Part shown: positions 1 through 8,291 of the stretch, one piece after another
Position numbering within the stretch: the first letter of the stretch is position 1
Layout: every line of letters starts with the position of its first letter
NCBI GenBank assembly: GCA_963817515.1
Contig: CAWFPJ010000039.1
Location: 372,001 to 436,000 of the forward strand
Length of the DNA stretch: 64,000 nucleotides
From: DATMNI01 sp963817515
Lineage (GTDB): Bacteria; Acidobacteriota; Terriglobia; Bryobacterales; Bryobacteraceae
Direction: 5' to 3'
The notes under the pieces: generated by a model
Seen by the model: the letters and a program-made list of their open reading frames with translations, nothing else
What the model was told of the DNA's origin: nothing
The model's database searches: none
Made by a program: the position numbers and the translations under genes

Positions 1-1395
1 AGGGATGATCAATTTGCCGCCGTGGACCAGGGCGCCGCAGGTATAGACGACGTTTGGCACGTAACCCTCGCGTTCGTTCGAAGTGGGCCTGAGCAGGGGT
101 TCGGAGAGGCGCCCGATCACCTTGGTGGGATCGTCGAGGTCCAACAGAAACGCGCCGATGCAATACTCTCTCATCGGGCCTACGCCGTGCATCAGGACCA
201 GCCAGCCGGCCTCCGTCTCAATGGGGGAACCGCAATTCCCGATCTGAACCATCTCCCATGGGAACTCGGGCGCCAGAATCAATACGGGGTCATACCAGAA
301 GTGAACATCGTCCGAGAACACCAGGTACAGGCATTCATTGTCCTGCCGGGAGAGCATGACATATTTGCCGTTGATCTTCCGGGGGAAAATAGCCATGCCC
401 TTGTTCTGCGCAGCGGGGCCGTTCAAGGTGATAAAGCGAAAATCAAGGAAGTCGGCTGTTTCGAGCAACTGCGGCATGACCACCCTGCCGTCGTAAGCCG
501 TGAACGTGGCGTAGTACATGCAGGTGCCATCGTGGTTGCAAAAACGGACAAACCGCGCATCTTCGATGCCGTTTCGCTGCGAGGCGGAGATGGGAAATAT
601 GATGCGCTCGGATAGATTCTGTTCGGGCTTGAACCGCACCTCGTAGTTGGATTCCGCCAGCAGCCTTATGGCCTCGGCGCTAATCAGGTGCCTCTTGGCG
701 GCATCCGGCTCGCAGGGCTGGCTCAATTCCTCTTTGACCTGGCTGCGCAGGTCCGTCAAGTTGAATGACGGCGCGAGCCGGTCCATCGTACGGCGCGTAA
801 ACCCATTGGTCAATCCGAGTTCACAGAGCTTCCGCTCAAAAAGCGCCTTTTCGTATAGCTGGCTGGGAATCTGGCGCGGTTCGCTGAGAAAACGGGCTGC
901 GCGCATGACTTCGATTCGACCGCTGGCGCGGATCATGCCTGTGCGAAAAGTGATGGAGGAAAGGTGTCCCTCACCGGTGGCCCGCAGGCTCAGCACGAAC
1001 CGCAATCCACCGGCAGGCACGCCTGACTGGTCCGGGTGCTGGACAATCGACGGATTAAACAAGGCCGCGGATTCCAGGGAATACTCGCAAACGAAATAGG
1101 AGCCGATCAGCCGTTTCCTGGATTCGGACAGCCCTCCGTTCATCGAGAGAAGCGTGTGAACCTGGCCGAAGCGCTCCAGAAGCACGTCTTCGATGTTCTG
1201 ATGGCGGCTGGAGAAAGCCGCCAGAACTTCATCCAGAAGAGGAGCAACCTGGCTTTCGGGGAGCGAAAGAACCCGCTCCATAATCCTCTCCATTCGCGCG
1301 GCATCGCCGGGCGTGAATGGCCGCAGCAGAACCCGGGACTGGTCCGGCCGCAGGGCTATCGCCGTGTGGGTAAGATGAATCGACTTTGTGCTCAA
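1..1395 (-). CDS. GH130 family glycoside phosphorylase, C-terminus cut by the window edge
   Basis: The minus strand is open from the left edge to about base 1395 and encodes at least 465 residues. Visible family signatures are SRVLLRPF near the N-terminus, NGIEDARFVRF (the GH130 NGxEDxR motif) in the middle, and EGYVPNVVYTCGALVHGG near the edge. GH130 enzymes phosphorolyse beta-mannosides or related glycosides; the substrate here cannot be told. I chose a TTG start because the conserved N-terminal block begins a few codons later and no ATG fits, but no good ribosome site precedes it. It follows the GT4 gene by 26 bases and is probably cotranscribed with it. Confidence 0.85.
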   Translation of the reverse strand, partial: MSTKSIHLTHTAIALRPDQSRVLLRPFTPGDAARMERIMERVLSLPESQVAPLLDEVLAAFSSRHQNIEDVLLERFGQVHTLLSMNGGLSESRKRLIGSYFVCEYSLESAALFNPSIVQHPDQSGVPAGGLRFVLSLRATGEGHLSSITFRTGMIRASGRIEVMRAARFLSEPRQIPSQLYEKALFERKLCELGLTNGFTRRTMDRLAPSFNLTDLRSQVKEELSQPCEPDAAKRHLISAEAIRLLAESNYEVRFKPEQNLSERIIFPISASQRNGIEDARFVRFCNHDGTCMYYATFTAYDGRVVMPQLLETADFLDFRFITLNGPAAQNKGMAIFPRKINGKYVMLSRQDNECLYLVFSDDVHFWYDPVLILAPEFPWEMVQIGNCGSPIETEAGWLVLMHGVGPMREYCIGAFLLDLDDPTKVIGRLSEPLLRPTSNEREGYVPNVVYTCGALVHGGKLIIP

Positions 1396-1421
1396 TGGGC
1401 CCTGTTTACAACTACAACTTG

Positions 1422-3722
1422 TTACGAATTTTCGATCACTATAGGCGCTCTAAAACTGGTCACAATATTCTGCGTCAGCCGCAGTTCCGTTAGCGAAAGC
1501 AGGAACGCCAGCGTGGATTCCGCGCCCTGGTTTCGATTGACCCGGTCGACATGCAGCCCGTCGCGACAGCCGCCGGTCCCGGAAGAATAAAGGTCCAGTC
1601 CAAGGTCATTCCAGCCGATGAACCAGTCGAACGTGCGCTGGGCCTGTTCGTACCACCACGTATCGGATGTGGAGCGATAGGCTTCAAGGCAGGCGGACAT
1701 CATGGCTTGCGCCTCCACCGGCTGCTGATCGAAGTTGGCGCGCATTCCGCCGCGCTTGAAGAATCCATTGCTGCCGATAGGCCGGAAGTGGCCGTTTTCC
1801 GAGGTTTGCAACTTTACCAGCCAGCGCAGCGTCTGAATGCCTCGTTCGAATACGGCTTTTTGACCAGTCGCGCGCCCGCTGAGAATCAGGGCGTGCGCGA
1901 GCTTGGCATTGTCGTAAGACAAGTCCTCCTCAAACCAGGGCCAATCGGGTTTGGCGCTCCTGTCGTACAACTCCATTAGCAGCACGGTGAGTGCTTCGCC
2001 GGTATGCCTCACGAGGCTGTCGCCGCTCAATCGACGGAGGTATTCGTGAATGCCGATCAAGCTGAAAGCCCAGGCCCGCGGCGATTTGAACTCCGTTACC
2101 ACGGGCAGCGCCTGCGCGAAGAGTTGGCCGGCCATGACCTGGAAACCGCGGTGTGACGAACCGCCGACGCCCACCCCGAGAGCCCAGAGCGCCCTGGCGT
2201 GGCAGTCCTCAGACCCTTGCTCATCCAGCCAATGGCGATCGAAGCTCAGGTGGTTGTGGAAGCGTCCCGTCTTGCGATCAAACGCGTAATATAGAAATGC
2301 CGCGTAGGTGGTGGCCAGTGTCCGTACGCGCTCGGGTTCTTCTCCCAGGTCCTCAAGCAGCACCGCCAGGATAAAGGCACGCGCGTTGTCATCGGTACAG
2401 TACCCTTCCGCGAAGTTCGGCACGCTGAAGATGGCGTGTTGAAAGATCCCGGTTGAATCGGTCATGCGCAACAGATGGTCCAGTTTCACCTCGGGCACTT
2501 GACGAGGCGCCCGGTCGAGCGTTTTGGTGGTTAGCGATTTTCGCAGCGACGACAGGGCCTGCAGGCGGGAGAGCTCGAAGGACCGCATGTAGAGCCGCGC
2601 CACATTGCTCCAAACCATCTCCCGGCCCAGTTTGTAGGCAGTTTCCCGCATGCCTGTCCGGCGAGGATCGTCCAGCAGCAGAGCGCACACTTCGGTGGCA
2701 ATGGCCTGGGGATCGCCGAATGGAACCAGCACGCCGCGTCCATCCGCCAGCAGTTCGGCGGCGTGCCAGTATGGCGTCGAGACTACTGCCTTGCCGGAGC
2801 CGAATGTGTAGGCAAGGGTACCCGAGGTGCTCTGGGCCTCATTGAGATACGGCGTGATATAAAGGTCGGCCGCGCCGATGAAGTCCTTCAAAGTATCGAG
2901 ATCGACAAAGCTGTTATAGAAGATGACATTCTTCTCTACCTTGTTCCGGGTGGCCAGGATTTCAAGGCTGACGCGGTAGGCTTCGCCCTGTTCGCGCAGT
3001 TCGTTGGGGTGTGTCGCCCCCACAACCATGTACACGACGGTCGGGAACTTTGCGGCGATTGCGGGCAAGGCATTGAGCACATGCTCGATGCCCTTATTCG
3101 GCGAGAGCAGTCCGAACGTAAACAAGACGATCCGCCCTTCTACGCCGAACTGCTCTTTGAGGCCGTTGAGGCCGTTCGAATCGGAAAAGGGTATATCGGG
3201 GATGCCATGTTGGATCAGGTCGATCTTGGCCGGCGGGGCGTGGTAAACCTCCTCCAGCGTCTGCCGCCCGCGGGCGGACATGACTACCAGCCGGGTGGAG
3301 AGCGCAATGAGTTCCTCCATCACCCGCCGCTGGTCTGTCCGGGGTTCACGCAGCACGGTGTGGAGCGTGGTGACTATGGGCATTCGTAACTCGCGCAGAA
3401 GGGCCAGGATGTGGCTGCCGGCCGGTCCGCCGAAGATCCCGAATTCGTGCTGCAGGCAGACGATGTCTACGTTGCCGATATTGAGGAAGTCCGCCGCCCG
3501 CAAATACGATGACAGGTCCTGTTCTTCGATTTCGAAGCGAACTTCGGCCGGATAATCATAGCCGTCTTTGGTATCGTTCACGGACACGGCGAAACACTGG
3601 CTGGATGGGTGTTCCGCCGCAACCGCCGTAAGCAGGTCGGAAGTAAAGGTTGCAATGCCGCACTTACGCGGCAGGTAGTCACCTAGAAACGCGACTCGGC
3701 CAACCTTGGAACCTTCAATCAC
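1422..3722 (-). CDS. GT4 glycosyltransferase fused to a C-terminal helical (alpha/alpha toroid-like) domain
   Basis: This 766-residue protein has a GT-B glycosyltransferase family 4 half (about 1-390) starting VAFLGDYLPRKCGIATFT, with HGIPD and the typical ES-region STSGTLAYTFGSGKAVVST near residue 300. Residues about 410-766 form a second domain rich in Trp, Asp and His (TDDNARAF, YDNAKLAHALI) that looks like an alpha/alpha toroid as in sugar-processing enzymes. Such GT4 fusions often sit beside GH130 genes, as here. Its ATG overlaps the groEL stop by 3 bases, implying translational coupling. The acceptor is unknown; synthesis or remodelling of a mannoside-type glycan or solute is an inference. 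Confidence 0.8.
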   Translation of the reverse strand: MIEGSKVGRVAFLGDYLPRKCGIATFTSDLLTAVAAEHPSSQCFAVSVNDTKDGYDYPAEVRFEIEEQDLSSYLRAADFLNIGNVDIVCLQHEFGIFGGPAGSHILALLRELRMPIVTTLHTVLREPRTDQRRVMEELIALSTRLVVMSARGRQTLEEVYHAPPAKIDLIQHGIPDIPFSDSNGLNGLKEQFGVEGRIVLFTFGLLSPNKGIEHVLNALPAIAAKFPTVVYMVVGATHPNELREQGEAYRVSLEILATRNKVEKNVIFYNSFVDLDTLKDFIGAADLYITPYLNEAQSTSGTLAYTFGSGKAVVSTPYWHAAELLADGRGVLVPFGDPQAIATEVCALLLDDPRRTGMRETAYKLGREMVWSNVARLYMRSFELSRLQALSSLRKSLTTKTLDRAPRQVPEVKLDHLLRMTDSTGIFQHAIFSVPNFAEGYCTDDNARAFILAVLLEDLGEEPERVRTLATTYAAFLYYAFDRKTGRFHNHLSFDRHWLDEQGSEDCHARALWALGVGVGGSSHRGFQVMAGQLFAQALPVVTEFKSPRAWAFSLIGIHEYLRRLSGDSLVRHTGEALTVLLMELYDRSAKPDWPWFEEDLSYDNAKLAHALILSGRATGQKAVFERGIQTLRWLVKLQTSENGHFRPIGSNGFFKRGGMRANFDQQPVEAQAMMSACLEAYRSTSDTWWYEQAQRTFDWFIGWNDLGLDLYSSGTGGCRDGLHVDRVNRNQGAESTLAFLLSLTELRLTQNIVTSFRAPIVIENS

Positions 3723-5305
3723 TCGCTTTCGTCATCCGGAACCGCGCAAACCATGGCTTCTGTAGTTAGCATCAGGGAAGCGATGGAGGCGGCATTCTGC
3801 AACGCCGACCGAGTCACCTTGGTAGGGTCGATCACGCCGGCTTTGACCAGGTCTTCGTATTTCCCGGTAGCCGCATTGAAACCGTAATTCGAGTCTTTGT
3901 GGCTGCGGACGTTTTCCACCACGACGGCGCCTTCGCTGCCGGAGTTGTGAACCAGTTGCCGCAGGGGCTCTTCGCACGACCGCCGCACGATGGTAACGCC
4001 GATTTGCTCATCGCCTTCGAGTTTCAATTTGAGCAGCGCGCCCGATGCCCGAAGCAGCGCAACGCCGCCGCCCGGCACAATTCCTTCTTCCACCGCGGCG
4101 CGCGTGGCGTTCAGCGCATCCTCAACGCGCGCCTTCTTCTCTTTCATTTCCATTTCGGTGGCGGCGCCAACCTTAATCACCGCTACGCCGCCAACCAGCT
4201 TGGCCATGCGCTCCTGAAGCTTCTCGCGATCGTAGTCCGAGGTGGTCTCTTCAATCTGCGTGCGCAGCTGCTTGATTCTGCCCGCGATGCCCTTGGCGTC
4301 GCCGGCGCCGTCGATGATGATGGTGTTTTCCTTGTCCACGGTGATGCGTTTGGCGCGTCCCAGGTCTTCCAGCGTCACAGACTCCAGCTTGGTTCCGGTC
4401 TCTTCCGCCAGAGACTTGCCGCCTGTCAGTACCGCGATGTCTTCGAGCATCGCCTTGCGGCGGTCGCCAAAGCCCGGCGCTTTGACGGCGCATACGTTCA
4501 GCGTTCCCCGCAGCTTGTTGACCACCAGCGTGGCCAGGGCTTCGCCTTCCAGATCTTCGGCGACGATCAGCAACGGCTTGCCGACGCGCGCAATCTGCTC
4601 CAGCAGCGGCAGGATATCCTTCATGTTACTGATCTTCTTCTCGTGGATGAGGATGTACGGATCATCGAGCACGCACTCCATGCGCTCGGCATCGGTGACG
4701 AAGTAAGGCGAAAGGTATCCGCGGTCAAACTGCATGCCCTCAACGGTCACAAGCTCAGTGACCATTGTTTTGGATTCTTCGACCGTGATCACGCCGTCTT
4801 TGCCGACCTTCTTCATGGCATCGGCGATGACGGTGCCGATAGCGGCGTCGCTATTGGCGGAGATGGTGCCGACCTGGACGATCATGTCGCCGGATATCGA
4901 GATCGAGAGCTTCTTGACCTCGGCGACGACCACCTCAACAGCCTTATCGATGCCGCGCTTGACGGCCATCGGGTTGGCTCCGGACGCCAGCGCCCGGACG
5001 CCCTCGCGGTAGATCGACTGAGCCAGAATCGTGGCGGTGGTGGTGCCGTCCCCGGCAACATCGGAGGTTTTTGACGCCACCTCGCGCACCAGTTGTGCGC
5101 CCACGTTTTCCAGCGCATCCTTCAAATCGATCTCTTTGGCCACAGTGACGCCGTCTTTGGTGATGCTCGGACCGCCGAACTTCTTCTCGATCACGACGTT
5201 CCGGCCCTTGGGCCCGAGCGTTACCTTGACAGCATCCGCCAGTTGGTTCACGCCGCGCAGAATCGCCTGCCGGCAATGGTCGCTATAAACAATTTGTTTT
5301 GCCAT
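3719..5305 (-). CDS. groEL: Chaperonin GroEL (60 kDa), lacking the Gly-Gly-Met tail
   Basis: This 528-residue protein matches group I chaperonins along its whole length: TLGPKGRNVVIEKKFG near residue 30, the ATPase motif GDGTTTAT around 86-93, apical-domain KAPGFGDRRKAMLEDIA and EEGIVPGGGVALL. The ring assists folding of cytosolic proteins with GroES. Most GroELs end with GGM repeats that line the cavity floor; this one ends MVCAVPDDESE directly after the conserved LMLTTEA block, so it may be a specialised paralogue. It lies 30 bases after groES and overlaps the downstream GT4 gene. No CIRCE inverted repeat is visible upstream of the operon. Confidence 0.97.
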   Translation of the reverse strand: MAKQIVYSDHCRQAILRGVNQLADAVKVTLGPKGRNVVIEKKFGGPSITKDGVTVAKEIDLKDALENVGAQLVREVASKTSDVAGDGTTTATILAQSIYREGVRALASGANPMAVKRGIDKAVEVVVAEVKKLSISISGDMIVQVGTISANSDAAIGTVIADAMKKVGKDGVITVEESKTMVTELVTVEGMQFDRGYLSPYFVTDAERMECVLDDPYILIHEKKISNMKDILPLLEQIARVGKPLLIVAEDLEGEALATLVVNKLRGTLNVCAVKAPGFGDRRKAMLEDIAVLTGGKSLAEETGTKLESVTLEDLGRAKRITVDKENTIIIDGAGDAKGIAGRIKQLRTQIEETTSDYDREKLQERMAKLVGGVAVIKVGAATEMEMKEKKARVEDALNATRAAVEEGIVPGGGVALLRASGALLKLKLEGDEQIGVTIVRRSCEEPLRQLVHNSGSEGAVVVENVRSHKDSNYGFNAATGKYEDLVKAGVIDPTKVTRSALQNAASIASLMLTTEAMVCAVPDDESE

Positions 5306-5335
5306 ATGATGACTCCGTTTCAGTTGACTTGGGAA

Positions 5336-5650
5336 CTAGCTGGCCTTCTTGAGAGATTTGGCTTCCTTTTCCAGTACGCCGAGCACATCGTCCTCGCGCA
5401 TTACCAGGTACTCCTGCCCGTCCAGCTTGATCTCGTTTCCGGAATACTTACCGAACAGGATGCGGTCGCCCACTTTAACATCCAGAGGGAAGAGTTTGCC
5501 CTCAAGGAGTTTGCCGTGTCCGATGGCCATGACTTCGGCCTCCTGCGGCTTTTCCTGCGCTGAATCGGGAATGATAATTCCGCTGCGCAGGGTTTCCTTC
5601 TCATCGATGCGCTTTACTACGATGCGGTCATAGAGTGGTCGAATGTTCAT
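5336..5650 (-). CDS. groES: Co-chaperonin GroES
   Basis: This 104-residue protein begins MNIRPLYDRIVVKRID and carries the mobile loop EKETLRSGIIIPDSAQEKP that docks on GroEL. It also has the roof and beta-barrel segments GDRILFGKYSGNEI and YLVMREDDVLGV. Its length is slightly above the usual 95-100 because of a short C-terminal extension, EKEAKSLKKAS. The ATG shares its A with the TAA stop of the preceding small gene (TAATG), so the two are translationally coupled. It caps the GroEL ring in an ATP-dependent folding cycle. Confidence 0.97.
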   Translation of the reverse strand: MNIRPLYDRIVVKRIDEKETLRSGIIIPDSAQEKPQEAEVMAIGHGKLLEGKLFPLDVKVGDRILFGKYSGNEIKLDGQEYLVMREDDVLGVLEKEAKSLKKAS

Positions 5651-6015
5651 TATGATTGATCTCCAGTTGGAATTTGATTTGTAGTATCGGCGCCGTTGCC
5701 GGGGCGCCGGGCTGCTTGGATCGCCGCCTTGATCGACTGGTACCGGGAGTCATTGGCCAGCATTTGCCGCACCCGGCCGTCCAGGTCTTGCCACTCATGA
5801 ATGAAATAGCCGGCCCGGTCGTTGGCCATTACCTGTGCGCGCTGCTCGGCGAGAATCGCAATCATGGCCCGGGTGGCGATTTGATTGGGTTCGTTTTGCT
5901 TCCGGGCCGTGGTCTCAAGCGCATTGGCGACGCGGTCGAACTCCGCACCCACCCGGGCCCTGAGTTGTCCCGCCAGTTCGATCTGATTGGCGCTGCCGGT
6001 TAATGCTGGCTGCAT
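5650..6015 (-). CDS. Small helical protein of unknown function, coupled to groES
   Basis: The 121-residue product is predicted soluble and almost wholly helical (ELAGQLRARVGAEFDRVANALE, IATRAMIAILAEQRAQV), with a disordered polar C-terminus. There is no signal peptide, no metal motif, and I recognise no family. It lies 34 bases after the preceding unknown gene, in a gap filled by three 15-base direct repeats, and overlaps the groES start codon by one base. Position suggests a role in the same chaperonin operon, perhaps as an accessory factor; that is inference only. Confidence 0.7.
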   Translation of the reverse strand: MQPALTGSANQIELAGQLRARVGAEFDRVANALETTARKQNEPNQIATRAMIAILAEQRAQVMANDRAGYFIHEWQDLDGRVRQMLANDSRYQSIKAAIQAARRPGNGADTTNQIPTGDQS

Positions 6016-6060
6016 GGGTCTAATTTGAATAGGTCTAGGTTAAATGGGTCTAGGTTGAAT
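6016..6060 (-). repeat. Three tandem 15-base repeats at a gene junction
   Basis: On the minus strand the unit is ATTCAACCTAGACCC, with slight variants in copies 2 and 3. The array runs from the last codons of the 128-aa gene to the base before the ATG of the 121-aa gene. Because 15 is a multiple of three, each unit repeats the TAG stop of the upstream gene in frame, giving three successive in-frame stops before the next start. Its role is unknown; a slipped-strand duplication would explain it. Confidence 0.8.
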
Positions 6061-6436
6061 GGCTGCGAAACTGATTTTCGGACTGGATGTGCCGCGATTG
6101 AGCCGTGACGCTCACATAAGGCAGACCCAAGAACGACTTCGTGGTCACGCCGGTGATTTCCACGCAATTGCAATTCAGCGACTGGACGTCCTTGATGGCG
6201 CGCTTCACCGCCGTGCGCAGTCTTTTTTGCGCGTCAAAACCGAAAGCGCTGGTATGGATCTGGCCCGCCATGAAAAAATACGTCCACCCGGCCTGGCGCA
6301 GTTGCCCCTCAAGCTGGTTGCGATCCAGGTTGGTGACCGAAGTCCAGCTTGGCGAATACGGAGTGCTCACCAGAAGCATGGACTCCGGCACGCGTGTACC
6401 GTCCTGAATCAGAATTGTGCCCACTGTGACCGGCAT
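6050..6436 (-). CDS. Conserved-looking unknown protein, first gene of the groESL operon
   Basis: This 128-residue protein begins MPVTVGTILIQDGTRVPESM and contains a mixed alpha/beta core with a CNC segment (LNCNCVEITGV) and the stretch KSFLGLPYVSVTAQSRHIQ. It has no signal peptide or membrane segment. I do not recognise the family. A strong ribosome site, AAGGAG, sits 8 bases before the ATG, consistent with the first gene of an operon running into the 121-aa gene, groES and groEL. A role in stress adaptation is inferred from context alone. Confidence 0.7.
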   Translation of the reverse strand: MPVTVGTILIQDGTRVPESMLLVSTPYSPSWTSVTNLDRNQLEGQLRQAGWTYFFMAGQIHTSAFGFDAQKRLRTAVKRAIKDVQSLNCNCVEITGVTTKSFLGLPYVSVTAQSRHIQSENQFRSHST

Positions 6437-6800
6437 ATGTGCTGCTCCTTACAGGGTTCTCCTTATGAACGGAATTGGAACTCAGTAACAGTATTCGGAC
6501 GATACCCTGCCGCCCGGATTATGGCTGTCGGAGCATACGGGAATCAGCGGACGGTTCTTCGCCGAGGTCACCTTCGCGACCAACGTGCAGGCGCAAATCA
6601 ATAACATCGAGACGACCGAATGATCGGTGAGAAAGATGGAGACGCTACGAACAAGCAATGGGAACCTCCCGGCGGATCGGTTGGCTAAGAGAGGGGGCGG
6701 AGATAACCTGCCTTAGTTCAGGCCATCTAAAGAATGGGCAGAGGTGCTCAGACATTAACTATTTTAAGTTAACTTGAGAGAGTTGTCAAGGCTCGGCCCC
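6437..6800. other. Gene-poor interval with a short open remnant
   Basis: No full gene is supported here. On the plus strand bases 6487-6623 stay open and read with coding-like codon choice (SEHTGISGRFF, FATNVQAQINN) up to a TGA, but the frame has no start codon, so it may be the tail of a decayed gene. The promoter of the groESL operon should lie in the right-hand part relative to the minus strand; I could not place convincing -35/-10 boxes. Confidence 0.4.
6755..6772. promoter_or_regulatory. AT-rich perfect inverted repeat, possible operator
   Basis: TTAACT at 6755-6760 and AGTTAA at 6767-6772 are exact reverse complements around a 6-base spacer. An overlapping 10-base palindrome, AAGTTAACTT, follows at 6766-6775. 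There is no GC stem or U tract, so it is not a terminator. It lies just past the csbD stop and about 320 bases before the groESL operon. It does not match an FNR or CRP consensus. Confidence 0.3.
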
Positions 6801-7037
6801 CTACAGACGGCTTCCGGCGTGTGGATCGGATTCGGAGTTTTTCAGAGCAGCGGACCATGCATCGGCCTCTGCTTCGGCGGCCTCCCGCGCAATTCCATAG
6901 CGCTCTTGAATGCGGCCTACCAGCTGGTCCTTCTTGCCGGCGATGGTCTTCCAGTCGTCGTCCGTGAGTTTGCCCCAACGCTCTTTGGCGGAGCCTGTAA
7001 ACTGCTTCCACTTGCCTTCCACTTGATCCCAATTCAT
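6801..7037 (-). CDS. CsbD-like stress protein
   Basis: The 78-residue product begins MNWDQVEGKWKQFTGSAKERWG and continues TDDDWKTIAGKKDQLVGRIQERYGI, the complete CsbD domain, which is usually 60-70 residues. CsbD proteins are small, highly charged, soluble and induced in general stress (sigma B in Bacillus); their biochemical role is unknown. It is the last gene of a cluster with the peptidoglycan-binding protein (23 bases upstream) and the YflT-like protein, all on the minus strand. Confidence 0.92.
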   Translation of the reverse strand: MNWDQVEGKWKQFTGSAKERWGKLTDDDWKTIAGKKDQLVGRIQERYGIAREAAEAEADAWSAALKNSESDPHAGSRL

Positions 7038-7060
7038 GGTTTTCTCCCTCTAATCATCGA

Positions 7061-7555
7061 CTATTGATTTTTCTTTTCGCGGTCTGCGCGGTCGCTGTCC
7101 GGGCTGACCGACTTGGCGACGCCCTTGCCGAATTTCTTTCCGGCGCGACCAATGCCAATTCCCATTTCCTTACCGGCGGCTACCGGTTTCCCCTCTTTCA
7201 TTTCGTGGCCGAATTCCTTGCCTCCGCGCCCAACTTCCTTGCCGGAGCCCTTGAATTCGCCGCCTTCCGATTCCGGGCCAACGCCGAGCTTGCCGGCAGT
7301 TTGCCGATTCAGGTGTCCGGTGGCAGGCAGACTCTCGGCTGTTTGGTATTGGCCAATCGCGTGGCGCGTCCGGGAACCCATGACGCCATCGATCGGGCCA
7401 GGATCGTAGCCCTTGTCGCGCAGGGATTCCTGCACTTTCTTGACATCGCCCGCACCGGCCGCGGCAATACGCGGCACCAGGCTCAGACTTAACACTCCAG
7501 TTGCCAGTAACACCAGGCCTAAGTGGTTTCGTACCGTTTTTCCGACTTGGAACAT
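7061..7555 (-). CDS. Secreted protein with a peptidoglycan-binding (PG_binding_1) domain
   Basis: I start at the second candidate ATG (7555) because AAGGGGAA precedes it at good spacing and a signal peptide follows directly (hydrophobic LGLVLLATGVLSLSLVP, cleaved near AAAGAG). This gives 164 residues. Mature residues about 35-90 form a PG_binding_1 repeat, with KVQESLRDKGYDPGPIDGVMG followed by TRHAIGQYQ. The rest is Gly/Lys-rich and low in complexity (GKEVGRGGKEFGHEMKEG), perhaps wall-associated. It sits between csbD and the YflT-like gene in the stress cluster. Confidence 0.82.
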   Translation of the reverse strand: MFQVGKTVRNHLGLVLLATGVLSLSLVPRIAAAGAGDVKKVQESLRDKGYDPGPIDGVMGSRTRHAIGQYQTAESLPATGHLNRQTAGKLGVGPESEGGEFKGSGKEVGRGGKEFGHEMKEGKPVAAGKEMGIGIGRAGKKFGKGVAKSVSPDSDRADREKKNQ

Positions 7556-7615
7556 TTGATTCCCCTTTTCCCCTTCTACTTGCAGGCGAACTGCCCGTGC
7601 CACCCAAAAATGTCC

Positions 7616-8179
7616 CTAAGTGCCAGTGGCACGGAGGCCGGGCTTATCGGTGTTGGCGTAATCGCCCTTGGATTCAACCGCTGAGGCGACGTCTTCCGCA
7701 CCCGTCCGTTCCATGATGACCTTGGCTTTGCGGGTCCAATCGGCGTTATCGCTGTGAACCGACAGCAGGATGTTGCCGCTTTTGATCCGACCCTCATAGC
7801 GTTTGGCTTCGTACTCCGGTATTCCCACTCCGACAAGGGCTCCGGCAAGGCCGCCCACCGTCGCGCCCACGCCTATTCCACTGAGCAGGGAGATGATGGG
7901 ACCGGCGGCGATGAAAGGTCCCAGGCCCGGAATAGCAAGAGCACCGATGCCAACCAGCCATCCGAGCGTGCCCCCAAGAACCGCTCCGGATGCGGCCCCG
8001 GTGGATGCACCTTCCGGCGCCTTGGTGTCTTTCTCGAAGGCAAAATCCTTGGTGCCTTCATTTTTGGGGAAGAGCACGGAAATATCGGCATTCCGGAAGC
8101 CTTCCTGTTTCATTTGGTCGACGGCTGCCTCCACCTGATCGCGGGTGGTAAAAAGGCCGAACACTGCGGTATTTGCCAT
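7616..8179 (-). CDS. YflT/general stress protein 17M-like protein
   Basis: The 187-residue protein starts with a GSP17M-type domain (AVFGLFTTRDQVEAAVDQMKQEGF) that folds as a ferredoxin-like unit. A glycine-rich hydrophobic middle follows (residues about 62-115, GAVLGGTLGWLVGIGALAIPG), able to form membrane-inserted glycine-zipper helices. The C-terminal part again pairs with the stress domain (GRIKSGNILLSVHSDN). A clear AGGAG ribosome site precedes the ATG. A 20-base motif shared with two neighbouring genes lies 56 bases upstream. General stress or redox homeostasis is inferred from the family. Confidence 0.85.
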   Translation of the reverse strand: MANTAVFGLFTTRDQVEAAVDQMKQEGFRNADISVLFPKNEGTKDFAFEKDTKAPEGASTGAASGAVLGGTLGWLVGIGALAIPGLGPFIAAGPIISLLSGIGVGATVGGLAGALVGVGIPEYEAKRYEGRIKSGNILLSVHSDNADWTRKAKVIMERTGAEDVASAVESKGDYANTDKPGLRATGT

Positions 8180-8235
8180 GATTTGCTCCTATATCTATTG
8201 CCCTACTAACGAAGCTACCAGACAGCCGGCGGCCA

Positions 8236-8255
8236 GTCTGTTCCTAATTGCTCAC
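8236..8255 (-). promoter_or_regulatory. Stress-island motif, copy A (before the YflT-like gene)
   Basis: Minus-strand sequence GTGAGCAATTAGGAACAGAC, ending 56 bases before the ATG at 8179. Compared with copies B and C, 15 of 20 columns are invariant (GTGAGCA, one T, GA, CAGAC). The constant distance from start codons suggests a promoter element or activator site. Confidence 0.6.
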
Positions 8256-8291
8256 TCACTTTGTGGGATATGTTAGAGACTCTGCCGCGGA

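Noticed and set aside
3899..5074. Long open frame antisense to groEL
   Set aside because: Its product is His/Arg/Val-rich, has no family features, and arises from the codon bias of groEL on the other strand.
6437..6520. A CIRCE element controlling groESL
   Set aside because: No TTAGCACTC/GAGTGCTAA inverted repeat is present upstream of the operon's first gene.
6755..6775. FNR or CRP binding site
   Set aside because: The palindrome TTAACT-6-AGTTAA does not match TTGAT-4-ATCAA or TGTGA-6-TCACA and lies far from any start codon.
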